Source: an uncultured Eubacterium sp. (GTDB lineage Bacteria > Bacillota_A > Clostridia > Lachnospirales > Lachnospiraceae). From it: DNA of 32,036 nucleotides. Position numbers and translations under genes: made by a program. The stretch lies in assembly GCA_948468465.1 (NCBI GenBank), contig CAOKJJ010000044.1:1-32036 (forward strand), in the 5' to 3' direction. The notes below the pieces were generated by a model. That model was given only the letters and a program-made list of their open reading frames with translations. It made no database searches and had not been told where the DNA came from. Positions 24,506-31,954 of this stretch are shown here, piece after piece. Within the stretch, counting starts at the first letter, position 1; each line of letters starts with the position of its first letter.

Positions 24506-25351
24506 TTATGATAGTATTTCCTTTAAATATACACTTAATGCATCCTGCCACTGCTGCATTTTAAAATCCGTTGTCAGATGCAGCATCTGATTTTCCAATA
24601 CCGAATATGCCGGACGTTTTGCCGGTGCCGGGTATTCCGCCGTCGTAATATATTCCACATTTGTGTTCTTTCCGGCCTGCCGAAAGATCTCAGCCGCAAA
24701 ATCCGCCCAGCTGCACTGCCCTTCGCAGGTTCCATGAAAGATGCCGTAGTTTTCCGTCGGTTCCAGCACATGCATCATCTTTGCCAGTTCAAGCGCGCTT
24801 GTCGGTGTTCCATATTGATCACGGACAACACGGATCGTATCATTCGACTCCGCCAGCCGCAGCATGGTAGCCGCAAAATTTTTTCCTTCCCCATACAGCC
24901 ATGCGGTACGGATAATAAAATAACGGTCGGCAAAATCTCTTACAAACTGCTCACCCGCCAGCTTCGTAGAACCATAAACGCTCTGCGGATCCGGCCGGTC
25001 CGTTTCCACATACGGATGATCCGCATTGCCGGAAAATACATAGTCTGTCGAAACCTGGAACAGCTTTGCCCCGGTTTCACGTGCTGCAATGCTTAAGTTT
25101 CTCGGCCCTACCGCATTGATCTGAAACGCTTTTTCATACTGCGACTCACATAAATCCACAGCCGTCATGGCAGCGCAGTTCATTATGACATCCGGCTTTT
25201 GTTCCCGCACAAACCGCATAACCGCATCCAAATTTGTAATATCCAGTTCCGGTACGTCTGTATTGATGATTTGTACCTGTTCTCCTTCGTAAACTCTGTT
25301 TAAAGCCCTTCCGAGCTGTCCGCTGCATCCGGTGATCAACAGTTTTTTCAT
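24506..25351 (-). CDS. rfbD: dTDP-4-dehydrorhamnose reductase
   Basis: Last enzyme of dTDP-L-rhamnose synthesis; reduces dTDP-4-keto-L-rhamnose with NAD(P)H. The 281-aa protein has GCSGQLGRAL as the Rossmann loop, FQVSTDYVFSG, and Tyr126-x3-Lys130 in VYGSTKLAGE. Length is normal. It begins 36 nt after the HPr gene, with TTAGGAGA before ATG 25351, so the first rhamnose gene is expressed with the c-di-AMP/glmM module. Confidence 0.97.
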   Translation of the reverse strand: MKKLLITGCSGQLGRALNRVYEGEQVQIINTDVPELDITNLDAVMRFVREQKPDVIMNCAAMTAVDLCESQYEKAFQINAVGPRNLSIAARETGAKLFQVSTDYVFSGNADHPYVETDRPDPQSVYGSTKLAGEQFVRDFADRYFIIRTAWLYGEGKNFAATMLRLAESNDTIRVVRDQYGTPTSALELAKMMHVLEPTENYGIFHGTCEGQCSWADFAAEIFRQAGKNTNVEYITTAEYPAPAKRPAYSVLENQMLHLTTDFKMQQWQDALSVYLKEILS

Positions 25352-25387
25352 TCCGATTCTCCTAACTTCGTTTTTATTTCCTGTCTG

Positions 25388-25654
25388 CTATTCTCCAAGC
25401 CCCGATTCAATCAAAGCTACCATTTCCTCCAGCGCTTTTTGTTCGTCCTCACCTTCACAGATCAGTTCGATTTCATCCCCGCTCTTAATACAGGCTCCCA
25501 GCACACTTAGTACGCTTTTCGCATTCGCAATATTTTCACCGCCATATTTAAATGTAATAACAGAGCCATATTCGATCGCATTTTTACATAAAACGCCTGC
25601 CGGGCGCAAATGCAGCCCCGTCGGGTTTTTTATTTTTACCTTTTGACTTACCAT
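25388..25654 (-). CDS. HPr-family phosphocarrier protein
   Basis: HPr passes phosphate from Enzyme I to sugar-specific PTS proteins, and in Firmicutes its seryl-phosphate form controls carbon metabolism. The 88-aa product has NPTGLHLRPAG, with the phosphorylated His15 and Arg17, and NAKSVLSVLGAC, in which Ser47 stands where the regulatory Ser46 normally is. The surrounding residues differ from the usual KSIMGVMSLG, so recognition by HPr kinase is uncertain. It lies between glmM (11 nt after it) and rfbD (36 nt before it), far from any ptsI or PTS permease in this window, and might be a specialised (Crh-like) copy rather than the main HPr. GAGGTAAATGGA precedes the ATG. Confidence 0.88.
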   Translation of the reverse strand: MVSQKVKIKNPTGLHLRPAGVLCKNAIEYGSVITFKYGGENIANAKSVLSVLGACIKSGDEIELICEGEDEQKALEEMVALIESGLGE

Positions 25655-25665
25655 TCCATTTACCT

Positions 25666-27015
25666 CTATAACATTATTTTTGTAATCAAATCCGCCAGAT
25701 TTCTGGCCTCGTGATCAATTTCCTGCTGATTTTTCCCTTCTATCATAACACGTACCAGCGGTTCTGTACCAGACGGACGGATCAATACCCTTCCCTCGCC
25801 GTGGAATTTTTGCTCCAGCTTCTGAATCGCTTCTTCGATCTCTGCATATTCCATATAGTGCTCTTTTTTATGATTCGGAACTTTTGCGTTGACAAGCGCC
25901 TGCGGATAAATCTCCATCACGGATGCAAGCTCTGACAGTTTTTTCTTCGTATCCACCATCACCTGCAATACATGCAACGCGCTCAGCAGCCCGTCTCCCG
26001 TCGTGTTGTCATCAAGAAAAATAATATGCCCAGACTGCTCTCCGCCAATATTATATCCATTTTCCCGCATATTTTCCAGCACATAACGATCTCCAACCTT
26101 TGTCTTTTCCACATGGATCCCGTTTTCCTGCCCCATAATCGTAAAACCAAGATTGCTCATGACCGTAACGACAATCGTATCTTTTTTCAGAGTCCCTTTC
26201 TGCTTCATATAATTGCCGCAAATCGCCATCAGCTGGTCCCCATCTACAAGACTTCCGTGTTCATCTACTGCCAGAAGACGATCCGCATCTCCGTCAAACG
26301 CCAGTCCGATGTCCGCTTTTTCATAAACAACCCTTGCTTTTAATTCGTCCATATGCGTGGAACCGCAGTTGGCATTTATATTGGTTCCGTCCGGATTGAC
26401 ATGAATCGGTATCAGCTCCGCCCCAAGCTCCCGAAGCGCCTTCACAGAGGTATAATAAGCAGCCCCTTCCGCACAGTCTGCTACAATTTTCAGCCCATGC
26501 AGATTCACTGGTACGCACTTTTTCACAAATTCCACATATTCATCTCTGATGTCAAACCGGTAGTCAATCCTTCCTACCCCGGAACCAATCGGAAGCGTCA
26601 CATCCTTCATATGATTTTTAATCATCGCTTCGATCTCATCTTCCAATTCATCCGAAAGCTTATACCCATCGCCATTAAAAAACTTGATGCCATTAAATTC
26701 CATTGGATTGTGCGATGCTGAAATGACGACTCCCGCGTCTACCTTATGCCTTCTCGTTAAATATGCAACCGCCGGCGTCGGCAGCACTCCCACATAAATC
26801 GCATTCGCCCCTACCGAACAAATGCCCGCCATAAGCGCACTCGCAAGCATCCCGCCGGATATGCGGGTATCGCAGCCGACAATCAGTGTCGGCTGATGTT
26901 CCTTCTCCCGTGTCAGCACAAAAGCGCCTGCCTGCCCAAGCTGTGTCGCCAGCTCTATCGTAAGTTCTGCTCCTGCCACTCCTCTGACACCATCTGTTCC
27001 AAACATTCTGCCCAT
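25666..27015 (-). CDS. glmM: Phosphoglucosamine mutase
   Basis: Converts glucosamine-6-phosphate to glucosamine-1-phosphate for UDP-GlcNAc. The 449-aa length is standard. [11 protein letters not shown] opens the protein, the phospho-serine Ser101 sits in [24 protein letters not shown] binds the metal and [16 protein letters not shown] binds the substrate phosphate. It starts 2 nt after the cdaR stop codon, its ribosome site GGAGG being inside the last codons of cdaR. The order cdaA-cdaR-glmM is widely kept in Firmicutes; GlmM is known to bind and inhibit CdaA in several species. Confidence 0.97.
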   Translation of the reverse strand: MGRMFGTDGVRGVAGAELTIELATQLGQAGAFVLTREKEHQPTLIVGCDTRISGGMLASALMAGICSVGANAIYVGVLPTPAVAYLTRRHKVDAGVVISASHNPMEFNGIKFFNGDGYKLSDELEDEIEAMIKNHMKDVTLPIGSGVGRIDYRFDIRDEYVEFVKKCVPVNLHGLKIVADCAEGAAYYTSVKALRELGAELIPIHVNPDGTNINANCGSTHMDELKARVVYEKADIGLAFDGDADRLLAVDEHGSLVDGDQLMAICGNYMKQKGTLKKDTIVVTVMSNLGFTIMGQENGIHVEKTKVGDRYVLENMRENGYNIGGEQSGHIIFLDDNTTGDGLLSALHVLQVMVDTKKKLSELASVMEIYPQALVNAKVPNHKKEHYMEYAEIEEAIQKLEQKFHGEGRVLIRPSGTEPLVRVMIEGKNQQEIDHEARNLADLITKIML

Positions 27016-27017
27016 TT

Positions 27018-28448
27018 TTATTCGTCCTCCAAATCTTCCTGTTCTGCCGAAGTATCCTGTCCTTCCCTCGCATCCGCGGCAGTATCCTGTCCCTCATCGT
27101 CATCCTGTCCTTCATCCGGATCCGCCGCAGTATTATCATTTGTACCGGTATCCTCATCCGGCGTCGTCTGACCGCCCGAAGAATCGTTATCGTTGTTGTT
27201 TTCTTCTGATGTAATTGTAAAAGACACTGCTGTCTCCCCTACCACATATTTACTGCTGTCCAGCGTAAGTTTCAGCGGTTTTACATGCCTGCCGGCCGTC
27301 AGGCCGCTGACCTCCAGTACCGGCCGCAGCGCGGATACTGTAAGCTGATCCAGATCATCCGCAAGGCCATAGACCTCAATATCCACGTTTCTTTCATTAA
27401 AGTCAATCTGGTAGCCTTCCGGCAGGTCATCTACGCCAATGTTTCTGGTCGAAATGGTAAATACCCTGCGTTCCAGCTGCTCAATATCAATCTTTACCGT
27501 TACCGCCGCTTCTACCGACTTGTTCAAAGAAACACCGTCCGGCAAATACTGGTTCAAATCTACCTTTTGCTCAAATTTCTCATCTGCGCCCTCTACATTG
27601 ATCACTTCTTCCGGTATCACAATTGCACTGATCGAATTTAAAATATCCGATTTCCCTTTGATTGTTACTTCTGAAGGTTCCGCTATCGCCTGAATCACTT
27701 CAAACCCATCCGCCGGCTTTCCGCTGTAATTTACTTTGATCGGAACCGTCTTCTGCGACACAATGCCTGCTTTTACCGTAACAATGTCCAGACTCAGCTT
27801 AAGCCTCGTCGTGTCTACGATTTCACCTTCTTCATCAAGCAAAACCGGCACGACACTGTCCGAAATATCCGTACTCATATTGGACACATCAATCGTTGCC
27901 TTTATCGCGTCTATCTTAGATACGACTTCTTTTGGTCCGGATATCCATAACCGGTTCGGTTCTACCACCATAGAACCGATCGCATATCCTTCCGCTGGTT
28001 CTCCCTGTGCAGACGGAAGAATTACAAACGCCTGACGCATCAAATCTTCCAATATTACTTTTAACTGCCTCGTCCGCTTCGAAATCGTCAGCTGGCTGGA
28101 ATGACGCAGCGCTGTAATTTCTATCGGCACGACATTTTCCTTCTCTCCCTGAATCAGTTTTGACATATCCGCAACCGCTTTAAAATCCGAACTGCTCAGT
28201 CCTTCCACAATACTGCGATTTCCCCGCACATTAAATGTAACATTCGCAGAATCCGCTTCAATCTCATAATATTTATTTGCCGCCTCAATCACTTCTTCAT
28301 TTTCAATCGTAATTGCCACTGTAAACGACTTATTCATCACCGGATCATCCAGATTCACAACCGCCATCCACATCGAAACCGCAAATATAAATGCCAGAAG
28401 CTTAAGGCCCAGATTTCTAGTCAGTAGTTTTACGGCGTTTCTTAGCAT
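27018..28448 (-). CDS. cdaR: YbbR-domain regulator of c-di-AMP synthesis
   Basis: A membrane-anchored protein of 476 aa with one N-terminal helix (about 13-32, [20 protein letters not shown]) followed by a series of extracellular YbbR repeats up to about residue 400. The last 70 residues are a strongly acidic, repetitive tail (several EGQD units) that is likely disordered. CdaR proteins bind CdaA and tune its activity. The start overlaps cdaA by 32 nt, with AAAGGAGG 7 nt before the ATG. The acidic tail is longer than I expect for the family; it may sit in the wall or bind cations. Confidence 0.93.
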   Translation of the reverse strand: MLRNAVKLLTRNLGLKLLAFIFAVSMWMAVVNLDDPVMNKSFTVAITIENEEVIEAANKYYEIEADSANVTFNVRGNRSIVEGLSSSDFKAVADMSKLIQGEKENVVPIEITALRHSSQLTISKRTRQLKVILEDLMRQAFVILPSAQGEPAEGYAIGSMVVEPNRLWISGPKEVVSKIDAIKATIDVSNMSTDISDSVVPVLLDEEGEIVDTTRLKLSLDIVTVKAGIVSQKTVPIKVNYSGKPADGFEVIQAIAEPSEVTIKGKSDILNSISAIVIPEEVINVEGADEKFEQKVDLNQYLPDGVSLNKSVEAAVTVKIDIEQLERRVFTISTRNIGVDDLPEGYQIDFNERNVDIEVYGLADDLDQLTVSALRPVLEVSGLTAGRHVKPLKLTLDSSKYVVGETAVSFTITSEENNNDNDSSGGQTTPDEDTGTNDNTAADPDEGQDDDEGQDTAADAREGQDTSAEQEDLEDE

Positions 28449-29322
28449 CTTTCAGCCTCCTTTGCAGTGTATGCAGACGAGATGGTTCCGACTCTGCATT
28501 TTGAATATTTTTTAGATGTTCACGCAGTCCGTCCTGGTCCAGGCTCCGATAAATCCTTCCGGTTTTTGCCACCGATACCGCTCCGGTTTCTTCCGAAACA
28601 ATAATAGTCAAAGAATCGCTCACCTCACTGATGCCGATGGCCGCCCGATGCCTCGTACCCAGCTCCTTGCTGATCGTCATGCTGTCAGACAGCGGCAGAT
28701 AGCAGGTAGCCGCTACTACCCGGTCACCCCTTACAATAATCGCCCCGTCATGCAGCGGCGTATTTTTCTCAAATATATTAATTAAAAGCTGGCTCGTCAG
28801 CAGTGAATCCAGTTCTATTCCCGTACGTTCATACTCTGCCAGCACAATATCCTGTTCCACCACAATCAGCGCCCCTGTCTTTACTTTTCCCATTTCAAAA
28901 GAAGCCTTCACAAGTTCATTGATCGTCCTGTCGCTGAATCTGCCTGTATCCTGCGACATTCCAAAGTCAAACAGCGCAGCCAGAAATTTTTTTCGTCCAA
29001 GCTGATCCAATGCTTTGCGCAGCTCCGGCTGGAACACAACGACAAGCGCCATCAAAGCGACATCTACCATCCTGCTTGCCAGCCAAAGTATCGTGTTCAT
29101 CTGAAATACCACCGCAAGAAGAATAAACAGCAGAATCACAACAATGCCTTTAAACAGCATCCATGCACGTGTTCCTTTAATCCACACAAGTACATGATAA
29201 AAGAAAAATGTAAGAATAAATATTTCCACTAAATCTGTAACTCTGACTTTCTGCGGAATAAGATTAATCCAGGACATATACCTTTCTGCAAACTCCTGTA
29301 TTATACTGATAAATGCCTGCAC
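28417..29322 (-). CDS. cdaA: Membrane diadenylate cyclase (c-di-AMP synthase)
   Basis: Makes cyclic di-AMP from two ATP. About 301 residues: three N-terminal helices (within residues 25-105), then a DAC domain with the DGA motif in TPLHDGAIIVRGD (192-194) and the RHR motif in GTRHRAAIGISE (224-226). The C-terminal tail is basic. I start at GTG 29322 because AAAGGAA lies 8-9 nt upstream; the ATG at 29343 has no ribosome site. It overlaps cdaR by 32 nt. In this operon c-di-AMP synthesis shares its transcript with GlmM, rhamnose synthesis and glycopolymer export, so it may coordinate wall precursor supply with osmotic or turgor control. Confidence 0.95.
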   Translation of the reverse strand: MQAFISIIQEFAERYMSWINLIPQKVRVTDLVEIFILTFFFYHVLVWIKGTRAWMLFKGIVVILLFILLAVVFQMNTILWLASRMVDVALMALVVVFQPELRKALDQLGRKKFLAALFDFGMSQDTGRFSDRTINELVKASFEMGKVKTGALIVVEQDIVLAEYERTGIELDSLLTSQLLINIFEKNTPLHDGAIIVRGDRVVAATCYLPLSDSMTISKELGTRHRAAIGISEVSDSLTIIVSEETGAVSVAKTGRIYRSLDQDGLREHLKNIQNAESEPSRLHTLQRRLKDAKKRRKTTD

Positions 29323-29408
29323 AATTTCACTTCCTTTCCTCATCCAATAAACAACCGTCCAGCCAAACCAAACGGCTGCCGAAACAGCCCTGCAGCTTTT
29401 TACTCATC

Positions 29409-29439
29409 GTAACAGTTCAGATAACCCTTGAACTGTTAC
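29409..29439 (-). promoter_or_regulatory. Perfect 11-bp hairpin between the 336-aa gene and cdaA
   Basis: GTAACAGTTCA (29409-29419) pairs with TGAACTGTTAC (29429-29439) around a 9-nt loop. It starts at the stop codon of the upstream gene and no T-run follows, so it is more likely an RNA-processing or attenuation structure, or an operator, than a terminator. A second weak hairpin (GGCTG...CAGCC, 29374-29389) lies between it and cdaA. Confidence 0.5.
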
Positions 29440-30449
29440 TACTCATCATCCATATCAATATCCATATCTTCCATCAGCTCCCGGCGCGTCACAGACGATT
29501 TTTCCATTTTTCTGTTTCTGCTGTTGGCACTGATCTTTTTCACGGTCTTGGCCTTTGCGGACACATACCGCTTCGGCACCGCTTTCACATAATAATAATA
29601 TTCATCATCTTCAAACTGCACACGTTCTGTTCTTGTATAATCCAAATTAAAGAAAAAGAACTGTATCACCAAAAGCAGCGCCACACTGATTCCACTGCCA
29701 ACGGTCAACCGCATGGCCATGCTGCTCATGCCGATCTGTAGATACCCCGCAAAAAAACACAGATACTGAACCAGCATCCCGACTACGATCGCAATTGTCC
29801 ACGCATAGTCAACAGAAAGCCTGCGTATGACATACACAACCAGCGTAATGAGCACAAACACCGCAATCGTCAGATACATCTCACGATTACCGGCAAACTG
29901 CTTAATAATTTCCTGAAATTTTCCGATCAGCTCTTCATCCTCACCGACCACGCTAAGGCTCGTTTCATTTGCCGTGATTCCATTCAAAAAATAGTATGTC
30001 ACAATGCCGCAGACAGTCGGAATTACCGACACCGGATGCTGCAGCAGGCCATTCGCGACCGGCATCACATACGGTATGCCCAGTGCACATGCGATCGGTG
30101 AAAGCAGCGCATTGCAGGCACATCCAGGCGCAAACCGAAAATACAGCAGGTACATCATAACAAACAGCACAAACATAATAACACCCACCGGCATAGATAA
30201 GGCATAGCAATGCAATGTAATCAGCGCTCCCGCTGCCAGCAGCATAACCGCCATAGGCAATATGGAACATACAAGCGCTAAGATGAGCAGCAGCGGCAGG
30301 CTGTCCAGCCTCTGCATATATCCAATCTTCTGATTGATCAGCATAAAAGCTGCAAATGCAAGCAGGAATTTAAAAACCGGCAGCAGATAAATTTCATATT
30401 TTCCATAAAAACTGCGGATCCCTTCCCTGAATTCCAATAAAACTGTCAT
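29439..30449 (-). CDS. Polytopic membrane protein of unknown function (336 aa)
   Basis: I do not recognise a named family. The protein has roughly nine membrane helices between residues 20 and 285, with the polar loop NGITANETSLSVVGEDEELIGK in the middle. It ends in a cytoplasmic tail of about 60 residues that starts acidic and aromatic (FEDDEYYYYVK), turns basic (KAKTVKKISANSRNRK) and finishes acidic (MEDMDIDMDDE). AGGAGG lies 5 nt before ATG 30449 and overlaps the end of the upstream gene. Its place right before cdaA suggests a link to c-di-AMP or envelope stress, but nothing in the sequence proves it. Confidence 0.8.
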   Translation of the reverse strand: MTVLLEFREGIRSFYGKYEIYLLPVFKFLLAFAAFMLINQKIGYMQRLDSLPLLLILALVCSILPMAVMLLAAGALITLHCYALSMPVGVIMFVLFVMMYLLYFRFAPGCACNALLSPIACALGIPYVMPVANGLLQHPVSVIPTVCGIVTYYFLNGITANETSLSVVGEDEELIGKFQEIIKQFAGNREMYLTIAVFVLITLVVYVIRRLSVDYAWTIAIVVGMLVQYLCFFAGYLQIGMSSMAMRLTVGSGISVALLLVIQFFFFNLDYTRTERVQFEDDEYYYYVKAVPKRYVSAKAKTVKKISANSRNRKMEKSSVTRRELMEDMDIDMDDE

Positions 30450-30458
30450 GCTTTCCTC

Positions 30459-30875
30459 CTAATGCCCTGTCGGTGTCGTACGGTTTTCCTGTTCATCATA
30501 AAGTCTCCCCAAACGTTTCAGACGGCGGTACTGCCGCTTCATGCTCTTTCTGCCTGCCGCGTAAAATACATTTGCATAAATTTCAACCGCTATCAAATAA
30601 ACTGCCATAAAAAACAGGTATCTTACAAGTATATCTGTTCCAAACGCAATAAGATCCATACTGTCTAACTGCGCCATCAGCTCCTCCAAATAACAGACAC
30701 CCCACAGCAGCAGAAGGATGCCAAATACAATCGTGCCGCAGAAAAATCCTTTCAGCAGATGCCTTGCCGCAAAATCACTGCGATAAAAACGAATTACCTG
30801 CCGGTACTTTTTTCCTTCGCGCTGCTCGTAAGCCGCCAGTTTTGTCATTTCCCGGACACGTTCCTGATCTATCAT
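30459..30875 (-). CDS. Small membrane protein with two helices (138 aa)
   Basis: First gene of the long minus-strand operon. Not recognised as a named family. It has a soluble N-terminus of about 35 residues (MIDQERVREMTKLAAYEQREG), two membrane helices (near 40-62 and 80-105) and a very basic C-terminal segment (KSMKRQYRRLKRLGRLYDEQ). I start at ATG 30875, where GGAGG lies 4 nt upstream; the frame extends to a GTG at 30905 but that has no ribosome site and lies only a few bases after the predicted transcription start. Only a few bases separate it from the next membrane protein, and the two may form a complex. Confidence 0.8.
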   Translation of the reverse strand: MIDQERVREMTKLAAYEQREGKKYRQVIRFYRSDFAARHLLKGFFCGTIVFGILLLLWGVCYLEELMAQLDSMDLIAFGTDILVRYLFFMAVYLIAVEIYANVFYAAGRKSMKRQYRRLKRLGRLYDEQENRTTPTGH

Positions 30876-30917
30876 ACAACCTCCAAAATATGCCTGTTTT
30901 ACCACAATATTATTTTT

Positions 30918-30946
30918 ATTATAACACAGCCATTTGTATATGAAAA
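30918..30946 (-). promoter_or_regulatory. Promoter of the cdaA-glmM-rhamnose-glycopolymer operon
   Basis: On the minus strand TTTTCA (30946-30941) and TATAAT (30923-30918) are 17 nt apart, and TG one base before the -10 (TGTTATAAT) makes it an extended -10 promoter. Transcription would begin near 30911. It is the only convincing promoter I see before the terminator at 6863-6900, although internal promoters inside coding sequence cannot be excluded. Confidence 0.75.
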
Positions 30947-31017
30947 GTTTTTTTGTATATGCAGAAGTGAAAAAAGTGTTAACAAAACATTAATTTTGAA
31001 AACCCGGAACGATTACT

Positions 31018-31145
31018 GGATTCCCGGACGCCGTGAGAGGGCCTTTGCCTGGTCTGCTGGGGGACTATTTCTTGGATTCCCGGACGCCGCGAGAGGGCCT
31101 TTGCCTGGTCTGCTGGGGGGGGGACTATTTCTTGGATTCCCGGAC
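31018..31145. repeat. 56/60-bp tandem units: tail plus outer arm of element B
   Basis: Two units begin with GGATTCCCGGACGCCG at 31018 and 31074; the same sequence at 31134 leads into the arm of element B. Each unit contains the conserved tail (GGATTCCCGGAC) and the first 28-29 nt of the arm (GAGAGGGCCTTTGCCTGG), followed by a G-run and ACTATTTCTT. The units differ in length only because the G-run is 5 in the first and 9 in the second. The arrays look like serial duplications of the element's 3' edge. Confidence 0.85.
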
Positions 31146-31384
31146 GCCGCGAGAGGGCCTTTGCCTGGTCTGCCGGTGTCCGTTCCAGAATGCTAAGAAT
31201 CACTAAGTATTCTGCATCCCACGCTATGAAACCGGACGGGCGCGGCACATAGTCCGCTCCTGGCTAAACGCCAGTAGCTAAAGGCTGCCGCTGGGCTTCG
31301 CCCCTGGTTATTTAGCAGAATACTAAGTGATTCTAAGCATTCTTCCAAAGCCACCGGCAGACCAGGCAAAGCCCCTCTCACGGC
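31146..31384 (-). repeat. Palindromic element copy B (239 bp)
   Basis: The 33-nt arms 31146-31178 and 31352-31384 pair with two mismatches. Linkers of 8 nt (31179-31186, 31344-31351) and an inner 29-bp stem (31187-31215 with 31315-31343, two T-T mismatches) follow, then the same centre as in copy C: the GCGAAGC mini-hairpin, GCGGCA/TGCCGC and CTGGC-GTTTA-GCCAG on the minus strand. The tail beyond the 3' arm is GTCCGGGAATCC (31145-31134, minus strand). A 62-codon frame crosses it but is not supported as a gene. Confidence 0.85.
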
Positions 31385-31615
31385 TGGTTGTGAAAATACT
31401 GCAATTCTTCTAATGCTATAGGCAGACCAGGCAAAGCCCCTCTCACGGCTGGTTACGAAAACAGTGCAACTCTTCTAAAGCTATAGGCAGACCAGACAAA
31501 GGCCCTCTCACGGCTGGTTGTGAAAATAGTGCAACTCTTCTAAAGCTACAGACAGATCAGGCAAAAATTTCGCTCAGCTGGTTGTAAAACACTGAACGAG
31601 TGTTTGGTTTTCGCA
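31356..31615. repeat. Four 65-bp tandem units: 5' flank plus outer arm of element B
   Basis: GGCAGACCAGGCAAAGCC starts units at 31356, 31421 and 31486, and a degenerate form (GACAGATCAGGC) starts one at 31551, giving an exact 65-nt period. Each unit holds 29 nt of the 5' arm of element B and 36 nt of the flank. The first overlaps the element itself. Unit 3 carries AAAGGCCC where units 1-2 have AAAGCCCC, the same difference seen between the two arms of element B, so sequence appears to be exchanged between arms and units. Confidence 0.85.
31587..31605. other. Small hairpin in the spacer between elements B and C
   Basis: AAACACT (31587-31593) pairs with AGTGTTT (31599-31605) around GAACG, followed on the plus strand by GGTTTTCG. 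It is too weak to call a terminator. The rest of the spacer (31616-31695) is AT-rich with no gene; a loose TTGGTT/TATTAT pair (18 nt apart) could be a plus-strand promoter toward element C, but I hold that lightly. Confidence 0.35.
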
Positions 31616-31695
31616 CTTTTAAAAATGTATTATATTTAGTTTGTTTGCAGTACAATCACGATGTCGCTGTTTTTACGTATCGCCTGTGAATACCA

Positions 31696-31954
31696 GCCGG
31701 ATGATGGGGAGCTGCGCTGGCTTCTTGTGACGTTGGAAGAATGCTTAGAAACACTTAGTATTCTGCTAAATAACCAGGGGCGAAGCCCAGCGGCAGCCTT
31801 TAGCTACTGGCGTTTAGCCAGGAGCGGATAGCATGCCCCATTGGGTACTATGTGCCGCGCCCGTCCGGTTTCATAGCGTGGATGCAGAATGCTTAGTGAT
31901 TCTTAGCATTCTGGAATAGGAACAAGAAGCCAGCGCAGCTCCCCATCATCCGGC
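31696..31954 (+). repeat. Palindromic element copy C (259 bp)
   Basis: Perfect 33-bp outer arms (31696-31728 with 31922-31954) enclose 9-nt linkers (31729-31737, 31913-31921), a quasi-palindromic 29-bp stem (31738-31766 with 31884-31912) and the central set: GGGC-GAA-GCCC (31778-31788), GCGGCA/TGCCGC (31790-31795 with 31853-31858) and CTGGC-GTTTA-GCCAG (31807-31821). It is 20 nt longer than copy B because of an insertion just before CTATGTGCCGC (about 31828-31847). The tail GTCCGGGTATCC follows the right arm. Confidence 0.85.

Noticed and set aside
29344..29438. c-di-AMP riboswitch or intrinsic terminator before cdaA
   Set aside because: The gap is under 100 nt, too short for a ydaO-type riboswitch, and its hairpins are not followed by a T-run.
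261..31954. Interpretation of the palindromes as ordinary insertion-sequence ends or MITEs
   Set aside because: No transposase is encoded, no target-site duplication is evident next to the arms, and arm sequence varies while pairing is kept. I keep mobility in trans as an open alternative but not as the annotation.
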